Source: Saprospiraceae bacterium (GTDB taxonomy: Bacteria; Bacteroidota; Bacteroidia; Chitinophagales; Saprospiraceae). From it: a DNA stretch of 48,825 bases. Under the pieces are notes generated by a model that saw only the letters and a program-made list of their open reading frames with translations, did not search any database and was not told where the DNA came from. Numbering within the stretch: position 1 is the first letter of the stretch; every line of letters starts with the position of its first letter. Position numbers and translations under genes: made by a program. The stretch spans positions 1-48,825 of the forward strand of contig JAHDDR010000006.1 in the NCBI GenBank assembly GCA_020629255.1, read 5' to 3'. Shown in pieces: positions 25,896 through 33,735 of the stretch.

Positions 25896-26777
25896 TTAAG
25901 GATTCACCCAAAACTTTGCTTCATCCAAATTGGTTCCATAATGATAATCCGAATGTAAAACTACAGGTTGCACGGCTTTCAGATTCACATCATTTTGCAA
26001 TTTTGTAACTGTTGGCGGCATTAACGAATCTGTTCCGGTAAAATTGATTCCTTCTGCAAGTTGGATGAGGGAGTGCATCAGAATCGAATTGGCTGTTCCG
26101 GATAAATAAGGTGTAAATTCTGTTTGTTTTTGAATTCTCAATTCGTCTTCGTGATATAAATCGGTTGTATTGATTAGTTTTTGATCCGTCAATAATTCGG
26201 GCCAATGCCTCGTAAATAAAATCGGATAATGTTGATGTCCTTTTTCAAAATGAGCATAGGTTAATTGAGCGAGGTTGATGATTTTTTCGGGAATCAATTT
26301 TCCTTCGGGTTTGAGGAATTGTCTCAGGTGTTTGAATATTTGTACTTGGTATTCGTTGGCACAATAAATACTCATGAGTTCCCCAATGACATAATCCAAT
26401 TTTTCGGGAATTTCGATTTTCATGGCATCGCCTACAATGAATTCTGTTTTATGAGTCCATCCATTCCTAGATAATTCTTTTTTGATGAATTCCGTTAGAT
26501 TAGGATTGTATTCTATGAGGTATGCTTTTTTTACGTGAGGGAGAAAATGCTTGGTAAGAGCCAGCGTCCCTACTCCGGCTTCGCAAACTACCGCATCTTT
26601 TAAGTTATTGTATTTTTCAAAGGCTTTGATGTAGGCTCCAACCCGCACTTTGTCGGTTTCCATCACTTTGTAATAGATTTCCGGGAAACCATAATGATCC
26701 GGATTAAAGGTTTGGGCATCTAAAAGAGCATATTTGAGGTTTTCAAAATTATCAATGACTTTATACAGTAATTCCAT
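25896..26777 (-). CDS. Class I SAM methyltransferase related to protein arginine methyltransferases
   Basis: This 293-residue protein has SAM motif I CEAGVGTLAL (about 65-74), an acidic strand end at Glu89 (YLIEYN), and the double-E hairpin pattern: Glu133, eight residues, Glu142 in GELMSIYCANE, which is the E-x8-E geometry of PRMTs. Upstream, DKVRVGAYIKAF (about 42-53) resembles the helix that covers SAM in PRMTs. The C-terminal half is beta-rich. PRMTs mono- or dimethylate arginine; the substrate here is unknown. The THW loop is not evident. A 20-bp near-palindrome lies just before the start. Confidence 0.75.
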   Translation of the reverse strand: MELLYKVIDNFENLKYALLDAQTFNPDHYGFPEIYYKVMETDKVRVGAYIKAFEKYNNLKDAVVCEAGVGTLALTKHFLPHVKKAYLIEYNPNLTEFIKKELSRNGWTHKTEFIVGDAMKIEIPEKLDYVIGELMSIYCANEYQVQIFKHLRQFLKPEGKLIPEKIINLAQLTYAHFEKGHQHYPILFTRHWPELLTDQKLINTTDLYHEDELRIQKQTEFTPYLSGTANSILMHSLIQLAEGINFTGTDSLMPPTVTKLQNDVNLKAVQPVVLHSDYHYGTNLDEAKFWVNP

Positions 26778-26854
26778 GGCTTAAAAATTTTAAAGCCCAA
26801 TATCCCTTTTTCTAATGGGAATTACAAAAGAAGATCGATAAGGAATGTGAAAAT

Positions 26855-28894
26855 TTAGATGGGAATGGGTAGTGTGAACAAAATTTTAGTGCCTTTTCCT
26901 ATTTCGGATTCGACCCAAATTTTACCATTGTGTTGCTCTACGATTTTTTTACAAGTAGCCAAGCCTATTCCAGAACCTTCGTATTCGGTGTTGTTGTGGA
27001 GCCTTCGAAAAATTTCGAAGATTTTTTCGTGATACTTTTGCTCTATTCCTATTCCGTTATCTTGAATGGAGAATATATATTTGGTTCCGTTCTGCTTGTA
27101 ATCTATGTTAATGGTTTTTTCCTCGTTTTTATTGTATTTGATGCCATTGCTGATAAGGTTTTGGAAGAGACGGGTCATTTGGATTTTATTGGCACTCACT
27201 TCTGGTAAGTCCTTAGTGTTCAATACTACATTTTCTTCTTCTAATGCTGTACGTAAATTATCTGCCGCCAAAATTACGGGGTCAGAAAGGTCTATGATTT
27301 CTTTCGTTTTATTTCTAGAATGAACTCTAGAATATTCCAATAATTCTGTAAGCAGGGCATCCATTCGTTTCGATGCATCATCAATAAAATGAATGAACTC
27401 ACTTCCTTTTTCTCCGAGAACTTCTCCATATTTTCGTCCCAACAAACCATTAAATGAGCGGATGGTTCGGATGGGTTCCCTCATGTCATGTGATGCAACG
27501 TAGGCAAATTGTTCCAATTCTTTGTTGGAATGTTCGAGTGCTACATTTTGTTCTTCAATAATTTTGTTTTTCTGAGCTAATAATGAAATAGTAGTTTTTA
27601 ATTTGGAATAGGAATATCCCAAAATCAAGGTGAATAACAACATTAATCCGACTATATATAAAGTGGCCTTGTACTTGAATTGCTGTACCTCTTGGTCCTT
27701 TTGCAGTAATTTTATTTGCCGATCTTTCTTAGAAACCTCATAATGAACCCTCGATGATTCCATTTTCATTAATGAAGTTTCATTAATGATTTGATCTTTT
27801 GTATTGATATATTTCTTTAGGTAATCATTGGCTTTTTTGTGGTTTCCTTTCAGGAGGTGTAATTCTGCACAAAGTTCATATATTTCCACTAATCGGGGTT
27901 TCGAATTAATTTTTTCAGCTATTTTGAACGCTTCTTCCAGATGGTATTGAGCCTTATCATAAGATTGTTGTTCCACGTATATTTGTCCCAAAGTCCGATG
28001 GGTTCCACTAATACCCCATAAATCTTTAATTTCATTTTTCAACTCCATAGAAAGTTCCGCAAACTTTATGGCATTCTTGAAACTGTCCATCATCAAAAAA
28101 TCAGATGCCAGATTATGGTAGGCATAAGCAACACCTGTTTTATATTCCAGACTATGTGCAATTTGTAAGGACTTATTATTATATAAAATGGCTGAATCTA
28201 ACATGTCCATTCTATTATAAGTCGAACCGATAGCTGCTAAGCAAGAGTACAAGGAAAACGAATCTTTCTCGGTTACATTCAGTTCATATGCTTTTTGATA
28301 AGAATCTAAAGCTCTTTTGTAATTTTCTTGAAAAAAAAGGATGGACCCTATTTCATAATTTGCTCTTGTTACCCCTGAAACATCATGAATGGATTCACTA
28401 ATATTAAGACTTTGCAATTGGTAGGAATAAGCTTGTTCTAAATCTCCCAAATAACGGGAAGATTGAGCCATCTTGATAAAGATCTTTGCTTTTTTCTTGG
28501 GCTTGGTGTCTGGGGATTGTAATAAATACTCATTTAAACTTTCTATGGTTTTGGGGTATTGATTGGTAAAAAAATAATTATACCCTAAATCGTAATAAAT
28601 TTCAGCATCCTTTTTTATTCCTCTTGGTTTTTCCTTCAATCGATTTTCGATTGCCTCATATAGAGATAAAGAATGTTTATATTTTTCATCATTGTAATAA
28701 TCATGGGCTTGTTTCCAAAGAGAGTCAACAGAAATTCTTGTTAGTAAAAAATCTTGGATTTCATCCATGACCAAGCTATCCTTATCTCCTGCCAATAGAG
28801 TAAGATGACCTAAAAATAGAAAAGTTAATATAGTTAGATAGTGTTTGATATCAGGTTCTTTTTCTACACCAAAAAAGGCAATTGTTAGAAGCAA
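26855..28894 (-). CDS. Tetratricopeptide-repeat sensor histidine kinase
   Basis: The frame encodes 679 residues: a hydrophobic segment (about 20-35), TPR repeats (about 57-360), a TM helix (about 409-429), a coiled coil, HisKA with His469 in VASHDMREP, and HATPase with NLISNGIKYNKNEE, DNGIGIEQ and GSGIGLATCKKI. It autophosphorylates at His469; no receiver is fused and no response regulator adjoins it. The start is uncertain. The TTG at 28892-28894 lies in a terminator hairpin, and the next ATG (28766-28768, residue 43) would lose the signal-like segment. It lies downstream of the peptide genes on the same strand. Confidence 0.88.
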   Translation of the reverse strand: MLLTIAFFGVEKEPDIKHYLTILTFLFLGHLTLLAGDKDSLVMDEIQDFLLTRISVDSLWKQAHDYYNDEKYKHSLSLYEAIENRLKEKPRGIKKDAEIYYDLGYNYFFTNQYPKTIESLNEYLLQSPDTKPKKKAKIFIKMAQSSRYLGDLEQAYSYQLQSLNISESIHDVSGVTRANYEIGSILFFQENYKRALDSYQKAYELNVTEKDSFSLYSCLAAIGSTYNRMDMLDSAILYNNKSLQIAHSLEYKTGVAYAYHNLASDFLMMDSFKNAIKFAELSMELKNEIKDLWGISGTHRTLGQIYVEQQSYDKAQYHLEEAFKIAEKINSKPRLVEIYELCAELHLLKGNHKKANDYLKKYINTKDQIINETSLMKMESSRVHYEVSKKDRQIKLLQKDQEVQQFKYKATLYIVGLMLLFTLILGYSYSKLKTTISLLAQKNKIIEEQNVALEHSNKELEQFAYVASHDMREPIRTIRSFNGLLGRKYGEVLGEKGSEFIHFIDDASKRMDALLTELLEYSRVHSRNKTKEIIDLSDPVILAADNLRTALEEENVVLNTKDLPEVSANKIQMTRLFQNLISNGIKYNKNEEKTINIDYKQNGTKYIFSIQDNGIGIEQKYHEKIFEIFRRLHNNTEYEGSGIGLATCKKIVEQHNGKIWVESEIGKGTKILFTLPIPI

Positions 28895-28904
28895 TTGCCT
28901 TTTT
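28872..28904. terminator. Terminator after the small peptide genes, overlapping the kinase 5' end
   Basis: AAAAAGGCAATTG (28872-28884) pairs perfectly with CAATTGCCTTTTT (28892-28904) around a 7-nt loop. Read on the minus strand it is a stem followed by T residues, 78 bp after the stop of the first peptide gene. It covers the only upstream start codon available to the kinase, so it either insulates the kinase or attenuates read-through into it. Confidence 0.75.
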
Positions 28905-28982
28905 GGTATGGTTTAATTATTTCATACGAAATGATACAATTAATGTTCCAAAAATAATGGGTAATTAAACAGATGTTATCCA

Positions 28983-29141
28983 TTAGGTTTCTTTATCATC
29001 CTTCTTACCTCCTGGTTCATAAGGAGGGGGACAATTTTTAAATGGATCTTTTTCTCCAGAACCCCAGCCACGACCTTTGATTTGACCTAATTCCTTTTGA
29101 GAAATTATTCTCCACTTCTTTTTTGATTCGATCGTTCTCAT
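28983..29141 (-). CDS. Small peptide 1: leader-like N-terminus, IKGRG, and a Pro-Gly-rich tail
   Basis: This 52-residue frame starts at ATG 29139-29141 and ends with TAA at 28983-28985. The N-terminal half reads MRTIESKKKWRIISQKELGQ and ends IKGRG, which resembles the Leu/Ser-helix-IKGG leaders of Bacteroidota RiPP precursors. The second half has W-GSG, a single Cys and the block PPPYEPGG followed by KKDDKET. The same layout recurs in the neighbouring frame at 29230, so the two are paralogues, which argues strongly that both are real genes. No maturation enzyme or exporter is adjacent. Function unknown. Confidence 0.7.
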   Translation of the reverse strand: MRTIESKKKWRIISQKELGQIKGRGWGSGEKDPFKNCPPPYEPGGKKDDKET

Positions 29142-29229
29142 AATTCAATAATGTTTTAATTGTGTGTAAAAAAAATGTAATTCATTCTGATTGGATTCAC
29201 AATTCAAGCATAATTACGGATGCTTTTAA

Positions 29230-29370
29230 TTATCCTCTCCTCGTTTCTTTGTCATCTTTCTCGCCACCAGGTTCGTAAGGTGGTGGATCACTCTTCTGAC
29301 TATTTCCTCCGCGACCTTTAATCTTTGATAAAAACTGTTTAGAAAGAGTCTTTGATTCAATTCTTTTCAT
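29230..29370 (-). CDS. Small peptide 2: paralogue of peptide 1
   Basis: This 46-residue frame starts at ATG 29368-29370 and ends with TAA at 29230-29232. It begins MKRIESKTLSKQFLSK, then IKGRG, a short Gly/Asn/Ser stretch, DPPPYEPGG and EKDDKETRRG. Identity to peptide 1 is concentrated at IES, IKGRG and PPPYEPGG...KDDKET. Peptide 1 starts 88 bp downstream, so the two are probably one transcript ending at the 28872-28904 terminator. The upstream region holds sequence blocks shared with the promoter region of the gene at 42828. A RiPP precursor or secreted signal peptide is an inference. Confidence 0.7.
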   Translation of the reverse strand: MKRIESKTLSKQFLSKIKGRGGNSQKSDPPPYEPGGEKDDKETRRG

Positions 29371-29388
29371 AGCTTACATGTAATGTTT

Positions 29389-29457
29389 AAATGTGATACA
29401 ATAAATGTGATAATCAATTCGAGGACATTATAGGGGGAAGATGCAAGTTATTTCAAA
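29389..29457 (-). promoter_or_regulatory. Upstream control region of the peptide genes, shared with the gene at 42828
   Basis: On the plus strand, AAATGTGATAAT (29403-29414) is identical to 43254-43265. ATGCAAGTTATTTCAAA (29441-29457) differs at two positions from 43282-43298. The 12-mer ends 32 bp from the peptide start codon, and 33 bp in the other case. The two blocks are 26 bp apart here and 16 bp there, exactly one helical turn of difference. A second copy, AAATGTGATA, lies at 29389-29398. It probably contains the promoter and an activator site. Neither location shows a TAnnTTTG box. Confidence 0.55.
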
Positions 29458-29888
29458 CACACAAATGCGTTTTATGTGACAATATTTTAATGCAAAAAGA
29501 ATACCAAAAAACATAAACAATCCTAATTGCTAGGCAAAAAGGGTTTGCTTGTTGTTAATTTTGTGACAATTATTCTGTCTCAAAACCATGAAAAATCCCA
29601 CTTATAACGTTTGAATAAGTTCATTACATGGCGTGAATTCGAAACAAATCAGGCAAAAGACAATTTTATGTTTTTTAATGTTTATTCCCATTAAAATGAA
29701 AATAAAAAAAATGTGTATTGAAAACTTAATTCTATTTGGAATAATCTTTGTAAAAAATTATATTTGTAGAAAGAGTCCCCCCTCTACTTTCCAATTGAAA
29801 CCATTCCCTCTATACAACTTTTTTACACCCAACCACATAAATACTAAAAAACAGCAATTTTCAAGGCAATATTAAAACTTATACTGAA

Positions 29889-29975
29889 ATGTTGGTATTA
29901 TCAATTATGGCAATGGTATTCTTGTTTGGTGGAGGAATGCTAGTTGCATCTAAATTATCTGCTGGGAAGCGATAA
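29889..29975 (+). CDS. Possible 28-residue single-TM peptide
   Basis: The frame ATG 29889 to TAA 29973-29975 encodes MLVLSIMAMVFLFGGGMLVA followed by SKLSAGKR: one hydrophobic helix with a Gly triplet and a basic C-terminus, the form of small accessory subunits of transporters or oxidases. It ends 87 bp before hemD. No partner membrane protein is adjacent. At this length coding status cannot be proven from one sequence. Confidence 0.4.
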   Translation: MLVLSIMAMVFLFGGGMLVASKLSAGKR

Positions 29976-30062
29976 TCGCACACCTAATTTATTTTCTTGT
30001 TTTTTCTGTTGTGCTTCCTGTTTCGGGAAGGGGTTGTTTATATTTGAATAAATTTTAAATAA

Positions 30063-30728
30063 TTGAATCGACCCACTGTATTCATCAGCAGAGACAAATC
30101 GTCCTTATCCATTTTTAATGAAATGGATAAAAAGGGTGAGATACTTTTAAAAGGATATTCCCTCTTAGAGTTTTCTTCCATGCATTTTGATACCATTCCG
30201 GATAGTGATTGGATATTTTTTTATAGTAAGAATGCTGTAAAATTTTTCAGTAAAAAGATAGACAGATCCACTATTCAACGTCCTTGTGCATGCATGGGCA
30301 TAGGAACGGCTAAATTTGCCCAAGAATTGGGTTGGAATGTAGAATTTGTAGGCAAAGGATCTCCTCATGAGATTGCGTTAACTTTTTTGGGGAAAGCTAA
30401 AAACAAAAGGGTATTGTTTCCACGAGCATTGCATTCCAAAAAATCCATCCAAACTCTTTTGGAAAATGAAATTACTTTTTTGGATTTGGTCGTGTATGAA
30501 AATAAAAAGAAAAAGAAATTCCCTCATCCTCATGCAGACTTTCTTATTTTCACCAGCCCCTTGAATGTAGAAGCTTATTTGGATCTCTACCCTTTAAAAG
30601 ATGAAAGCATTATGGCTATCGGCACGACCACCGAACAGAAATTATTAGAATATTCTCTAAAAAATGTTCTTGTTTCACCGGAACCCAACGAAAAAGCTTT
30701 AGCTGATTTTCTTCAGCAATTATTATAA
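30063..30728 (+). CDS. hemD: Uroporphyrinogen-III synthase
   Basis: This 221-residue protein has the two-lobe HemD pattern: PTVFISRD at the N-terminus, DWIFFYSKNAVKFF (about 49-62), ACMGIGTAKFAQELGW (about 79-94), the inter-lobe RVLFPRA (about 118-124), DFLIFTSPLNVEAYL (about 159-173) and IMAIGTTTEQKLLE (about 184-197). HemD closes hydroxymethylbilane with inversion of ring D in haem synthesis. The family is poorly conserved, but motif order supports the call. The start is TTG at 30063; no ATG is available upstream. Its 3' end overlaps the convergent T9SS gene by 6 bp. Confidence 0.82.
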   Translation: MNRPTVFISRDKSSLSIFNEMDKKGEILLKGYSLLEFSSMHFDTIPDSDWIFFYSKNAVKFFSKKIDRSTIQRPCACMGIGTAKFAQELGWNVEFVGKGSPHEIALTFLGKAKNKRVLFPRALHSKKSIQTLLENEITFLDLVVYENKKKKKFPHPHADFLIFTSPLNVEAYLDLYPLKDESIMAIGTTTEQKLLEYSLKNVLVSPEPNEKALADFLQQLL

Positions 30729-32309
30729 TTTAATCCACTTTTTTATTCGGGTTCTTTTAGCGTCGGAAATAAAATAAATTCCTTTATCTAAATGTCCGAT
30801 TTCATTCACTCCTGCCTTTAAAGGAATAATTTTCTGTCCCAAGATATCTGATAAATAGAATGAGATGTTTTCTTCTGAGTGAATGACTAAGAATTCATTT
30901 CCCGGATTGGGATAGACCTTCCATTCTTTTTCCTGAACAATTGGTTTTGTATGAACCAAATCAGTCGATTTAATCCAAAAGGCATCGTAACTTTTGCTAT
31001 TGTAGGTTGTTCCATTTAAATTCAAGGAGCCGAAAAATTCTCCTCCTAGAAAAAATTCACCATTCGAATTGGATAATATGTTACGGGAAATTCCGATTCC
31101 ATTTCCTGAAATAGATTGAAGGTTTAAAGTGTTCCCCATTCCATCAAGAATTACAAGAAAAGGGTCGAACAAATCTGATGCGGTTATAGTGATCTCTCCC
31201 CAATTTGTTGTGCCATTAAAATAGCCGGTTACATAGATTAGATCATGATTAAAATGAATATCCAAAGGGAAATCGTCTCCTTGCCCTCCATAAGATTTAC
31301 CAAAAATGATTTCTCCGGAAGGATTTAATTGGAGTAGAAAAACATCTTGATCCAAACCATCACTTTGTATTTCCCAGCCATTTCCGTCGGTCATAACACC
31401 ATTGTAATTTCCTAATAAAAGGATGTTCCCGTTAGGAAGCAGTTCCAGTCCTTGGACTTCTTTTTCTAGCACGCCACCAATTTGTTTGCCCCACAAAAAA
31501 TGACCCGAAGAACTTATTTTGGCAAGAAAAGCATCATGAGTCGCTGTTTGCGTTTCCAAGAAATCATTATTAAATTGTATGGCTCCTTTAAAATGCCCAG
31601 CAAGAATAATTTCATTGTCTGAAGTTGCCTGGATGGTTGTCGATCTTATAATACCGGATAGACCTGCCCTTTCTGCCCAAATTAAATTCCCTTCACTATC
31701 GAATTTTGCTACGAACAAATCTCCCTCATCGCTCCCCGCTTCCAAAAAAGTATTTTCTATTTTGAGGCTGTCTAAAAAATAACCGGTAACAATAATATTG
31801 TTGTTATTATCATGAATGACCTCTCCACTAATATTCAATAAACGACCATCTATTGATTTTGCCCATTTTACTTGACCATCCGAATCAAATTGGCTTAAAA
31901 ATAATCCTTGGTTGCTAAAATGGGACTGAAGATTGATACCCCCCATTTTTGTTTCTCCGATATATCCTCCATAAAAGGTAATGTCGTTCTTTCCATCCAG
32001 GAGCATATCCGTTATCCACTCCTCATTCTCTCCCCCTATCGCAAACAGATGCGACAAAACTCCTTCTTGAGTATAAATTCCACAATACACATCTTCTTCT
32101 CCCTGAGCAATTACGCTTTGTCCTTGGATTTCCAAGTTGGATTGAAATTGCCCCGCAATGACCAAATTTTCATCTATTGTGAAATGTATCGCATCCAAAG
32201 ATTCGTTTATTCCTTCATCACTTCCAATCATTTCGATAACATTCCAAGCTTGGGAATAAAGCAAAGACGAAAGTCCCAGAAATATCATTAATACAAAATT
32301 CCTAATCAT
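30723..32309 (-). CDS. Secreted beta-propeller-like protein with T9SS type A sorting domain
   Basis: This 528-residue protein has a signal peptide (1-19, ending LLYSQA). At least five repeats of about 55-60 residues follow, with the pattern D-A/V-F-L-A-K-I/F...G...W-A/G-K...GG/G, for example DAFLAKISSSGHFLWGKQIGG, as in SBBP-type beta-propellers. The C-terminal 75 residues (KVYPNPGNEFLVIHSEENIS, then LDKGIYFIS and KWIKL) are a type A sorting domain that would be cleaved and the protein attached to the surface by T9SS. It is divergent from the esterase gene. Its binding partner is unknown. Confidence 0.85.
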   Translation of the reverse strand: MIRNFVLMIFLGLSSLLYSQAWNVIEMIGSDEGINESLDAIHFTIDENLVIAGQFQSNLEIQGQSVIAQGEEDVYCGIYTQEGVLSHLFAIGGENEEWITDMLLDGKNDITFYGGYIGETKMGGINLQSHFSNQGLFLSQFDSDGQVKWAKSIDGRLLNISGEVIHDNNNNIIVTGYFLDSLKIENTFLEAGSDEGDLFVAKFDSEGNLIWAERAGLSGIIRSTTIQATSDNEIILAGHFKGAIQFNNDFLETQTATHDAFLAKISSSGHFLWGKQIGGVLEKEVQGLELLPNGNILLLGNYNGVMTDGNGWEIQSDGLDQDVFLLQLNPSGEIIFGKSYGGQGDDFPLDIHFNHDLIYVTGYFNGTTNWGEITITASDLFDPFLVILDGMGNTLNLQSISGNGIGISRNILSNSNGEFFLGGEFFGSLNLNGTTYNSKSYDAFWIKSTDLVHTKPIVQEKEWKVYPNPGNEFLVIHSEENISFYLSDILGQKIIPLKAGVNEIGHLDKGIYFISDAKRTRIKKWIKL

Positions 32310-32411
32310 AATTTATTTTTTGACCCTACAACTTCTTATCTTGAATCTCTTCTCTTGAAAAATAAAGTCTATTAACCGCTTTTTAAATAAGTTTCATCAA
32401 AATAAGAGTTC

Positions 32412-33554
32412 ATGAAAAATAATCTACTTTATCTATTATTTTTTTTAGTTGCTTATCATACTAACGCACAAGAAACCATTTCGGGTACACTCAATCACGA
32501 TGGATTAACCCGGAATTATCGTTTATATCTTCCTTCAGCTTTTCAAGAAGGAGCCAACGATCTCCCTTTGGTTTTCAATTTACATGGTTTAGGGTCTTCT
32601 GCATTAGAACAAGAATTTTATACCGGAATGAAAGATGTAGCGGAGGCCAATAATTTCATCGTATGCCATCCCGACGGAATAGACAATTCATGGAATGTCG
32701 GATTTGATCCGAATAGTAATATTGATGATGTTGGATTTATTGATGCCTTAATTGATGAAATTTATCAACAATATGGATTTAATTGGAAGAAAGTCTATTC
32801 AACAGGTATGTCTAATGGAGGGTACATGAGCTATAAATTAGCTTGCGAACTTACAGATCATATAACGGCCATTGCGTCTGTTACAGGAAGCATTGTTCCG
32901 CCAGAAATCAATAGTTGCAATCCTTCGAGAGCTGTCCCGACCATGCAAATACATGGTACTTCAGATTCTGTTGTCCCTTATGATGGTTCCAATTTCGCTA
33001 TGGCTCAAGAAGATTTGGTGGCTTGGTGGGTCAATCATAACGGATGTACATCCGGAGAAGTGGTTACAGATGTCGTCGATATGGATATGACAGATAATTG
33101 CACTGCCGAGCGATATGAATATAGTTCTTGTAATGATGATGTGAAAGTAGAATTCTATAAAATTACAGGAGGGGGACATACTTGGCCCGGAGTAGCTATT
33201 GACATTCCGGACCTCGGTCCTACAAATCGAGATTTCAATGCCTCCGAAACCATCTGGGAATTTTTCAATCAATTCGAATTAACGGGAACATGGGTGTCAT
33301 CAGAAAATATCAATGAGGCAATTCAATGGAATATTTCTCCTAATCCTTTTTCGGATTATTTGGTTTTAGATATCCGAGCAATGTCCATTACATATATAGA
33401 AGTGTTCAATGCTTTAGGGCAAAGAGTTTTGGAACGATTCAATGATCAAGATTCCAACATTGTTCTTGATACTCAAAATTGGAACAAGGGTACTTATATC
33501 CTTCAAGCAAATACGGAGAAAGGTATTCTTACCCAAAAAATCATAAAGCAATAA
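32412..33554 (+). CDS. Secreted PHB depolymerase/feruloyl-esterase-like hydrolase with T9SS sorting domain
   Basis: This 380-residue protein has a signal peptide (1-19, ending THNTNAQ-like). An alpha/beta-hydrolase of the LpqC/polyhydroxybutyrate depolymerase type follows: LVFNLHGLGSS oxyanion region (about 53-63), nucleophile Ser134 in GMSNGGYMS, Asp in HGTSDSVVPYDG (about 185) and His in GGGHTWPG (about 257). The C-terminal 70 residues (ISPNPFSDYLVLDIRA...WNKGTYILQANT...QKIIKQ) are a T9SS type A domain. It should hydrolyse polyester, acetylated or feruloylated polysaccharide outside the cell; the substrate is inferred. Confidence 0.85.
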   Translation: MKNNLLYLLFFLVAYHTNAQETISGTLNHDGLTRNYRLYLPSAFQEGANDLPLVFNLHGLGSSALEQEFYTGMKDVAEANNFIVCHPDGIDNSWNVGFDPNSNIDDVGFIDALIDEIYQQYGFNWKKVYSTGMSNGGYMSYKLACELTDHITAIASVTGSIVPPEINSCNPSRAVPTMQIHGTSDSVVPYDGSNFAMAQEDLVAWWVNHNGCTSGEVVTDVVDMDMTDNCTAERYEYSSCNDDVKVEFYKITGGGHTWPGVAIDIPDLGPTNRDFNASETIWEFFNQFELTGTWVSSENINEAIQWNISPNPFSDYLVLDIRAMSITYIEVFNALGQRVLERFNDQDSNIVLDTQNWNKGTYILQANTEKGILTQKIIKQ

Positions 33555-33599
33555 AGCTGGTTTATCATTAAAAAATTCTAGTAGCCATATTTTGTTTGT

Positions 33600-33700
33600 T
33601 CAAGCACCTCGACTTCGTTGCTCCTCTGAAACAGGGCTATCCCAATAGTTTTGGGGTAGCTTTACAAGTAGCACCTCGCTGTACCAAAATGGCTAAGCCG
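33600..33700. repeat. Structured intergenic sequence before recG
   Basis: GCTATCCCAA (33636-33645) pairs with TTGGGGTAGC (33651-33660) with one G-U pair. The phrase AGCACCTCG occurs twice (about 33603 and 33671). The base composition is less AT-rich than the flanks. It resembles a dispersed intergenic repeat remnant; no reading frame is convincing. Confidence 0.35.
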
Positions 33701-33735
33701 CCTTCCATAAAAACATGTTGTAATCACATTTAATA

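Larger units (their letters stand above)
29371..30062. other. Gene-poor AT-rich interval between the peptide genes and hemD
   Basis: Besides the shared control region (29389-29457) and the 28-residue frame (29889-29975), I see only a TAATTTTG box (29556-29563) on the plus strand without a good gene after it, and a weak GCAAA/TTTGC hairpin near 29533-29548. An 80-codon GTG frame at 29633-29875 has skewed composition and is probably not coding. Confidence 0.5.

Noticed and set aside
29371-29460. tRNA or small structured RNA in the region before the peptide genes
   Set aside because: No cloverleaf or GTTC box was found; the repeated blocks are better explained as promoter and operator sequence.
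29633-29875. 80-codon GTG-initiated frame in the gene-poor interval
   Set aside because: Composition is driven by AT-rich sequence with Lys/Phe/Ile excess, it has no motif, and the start is weak. I do not support it as a gene.
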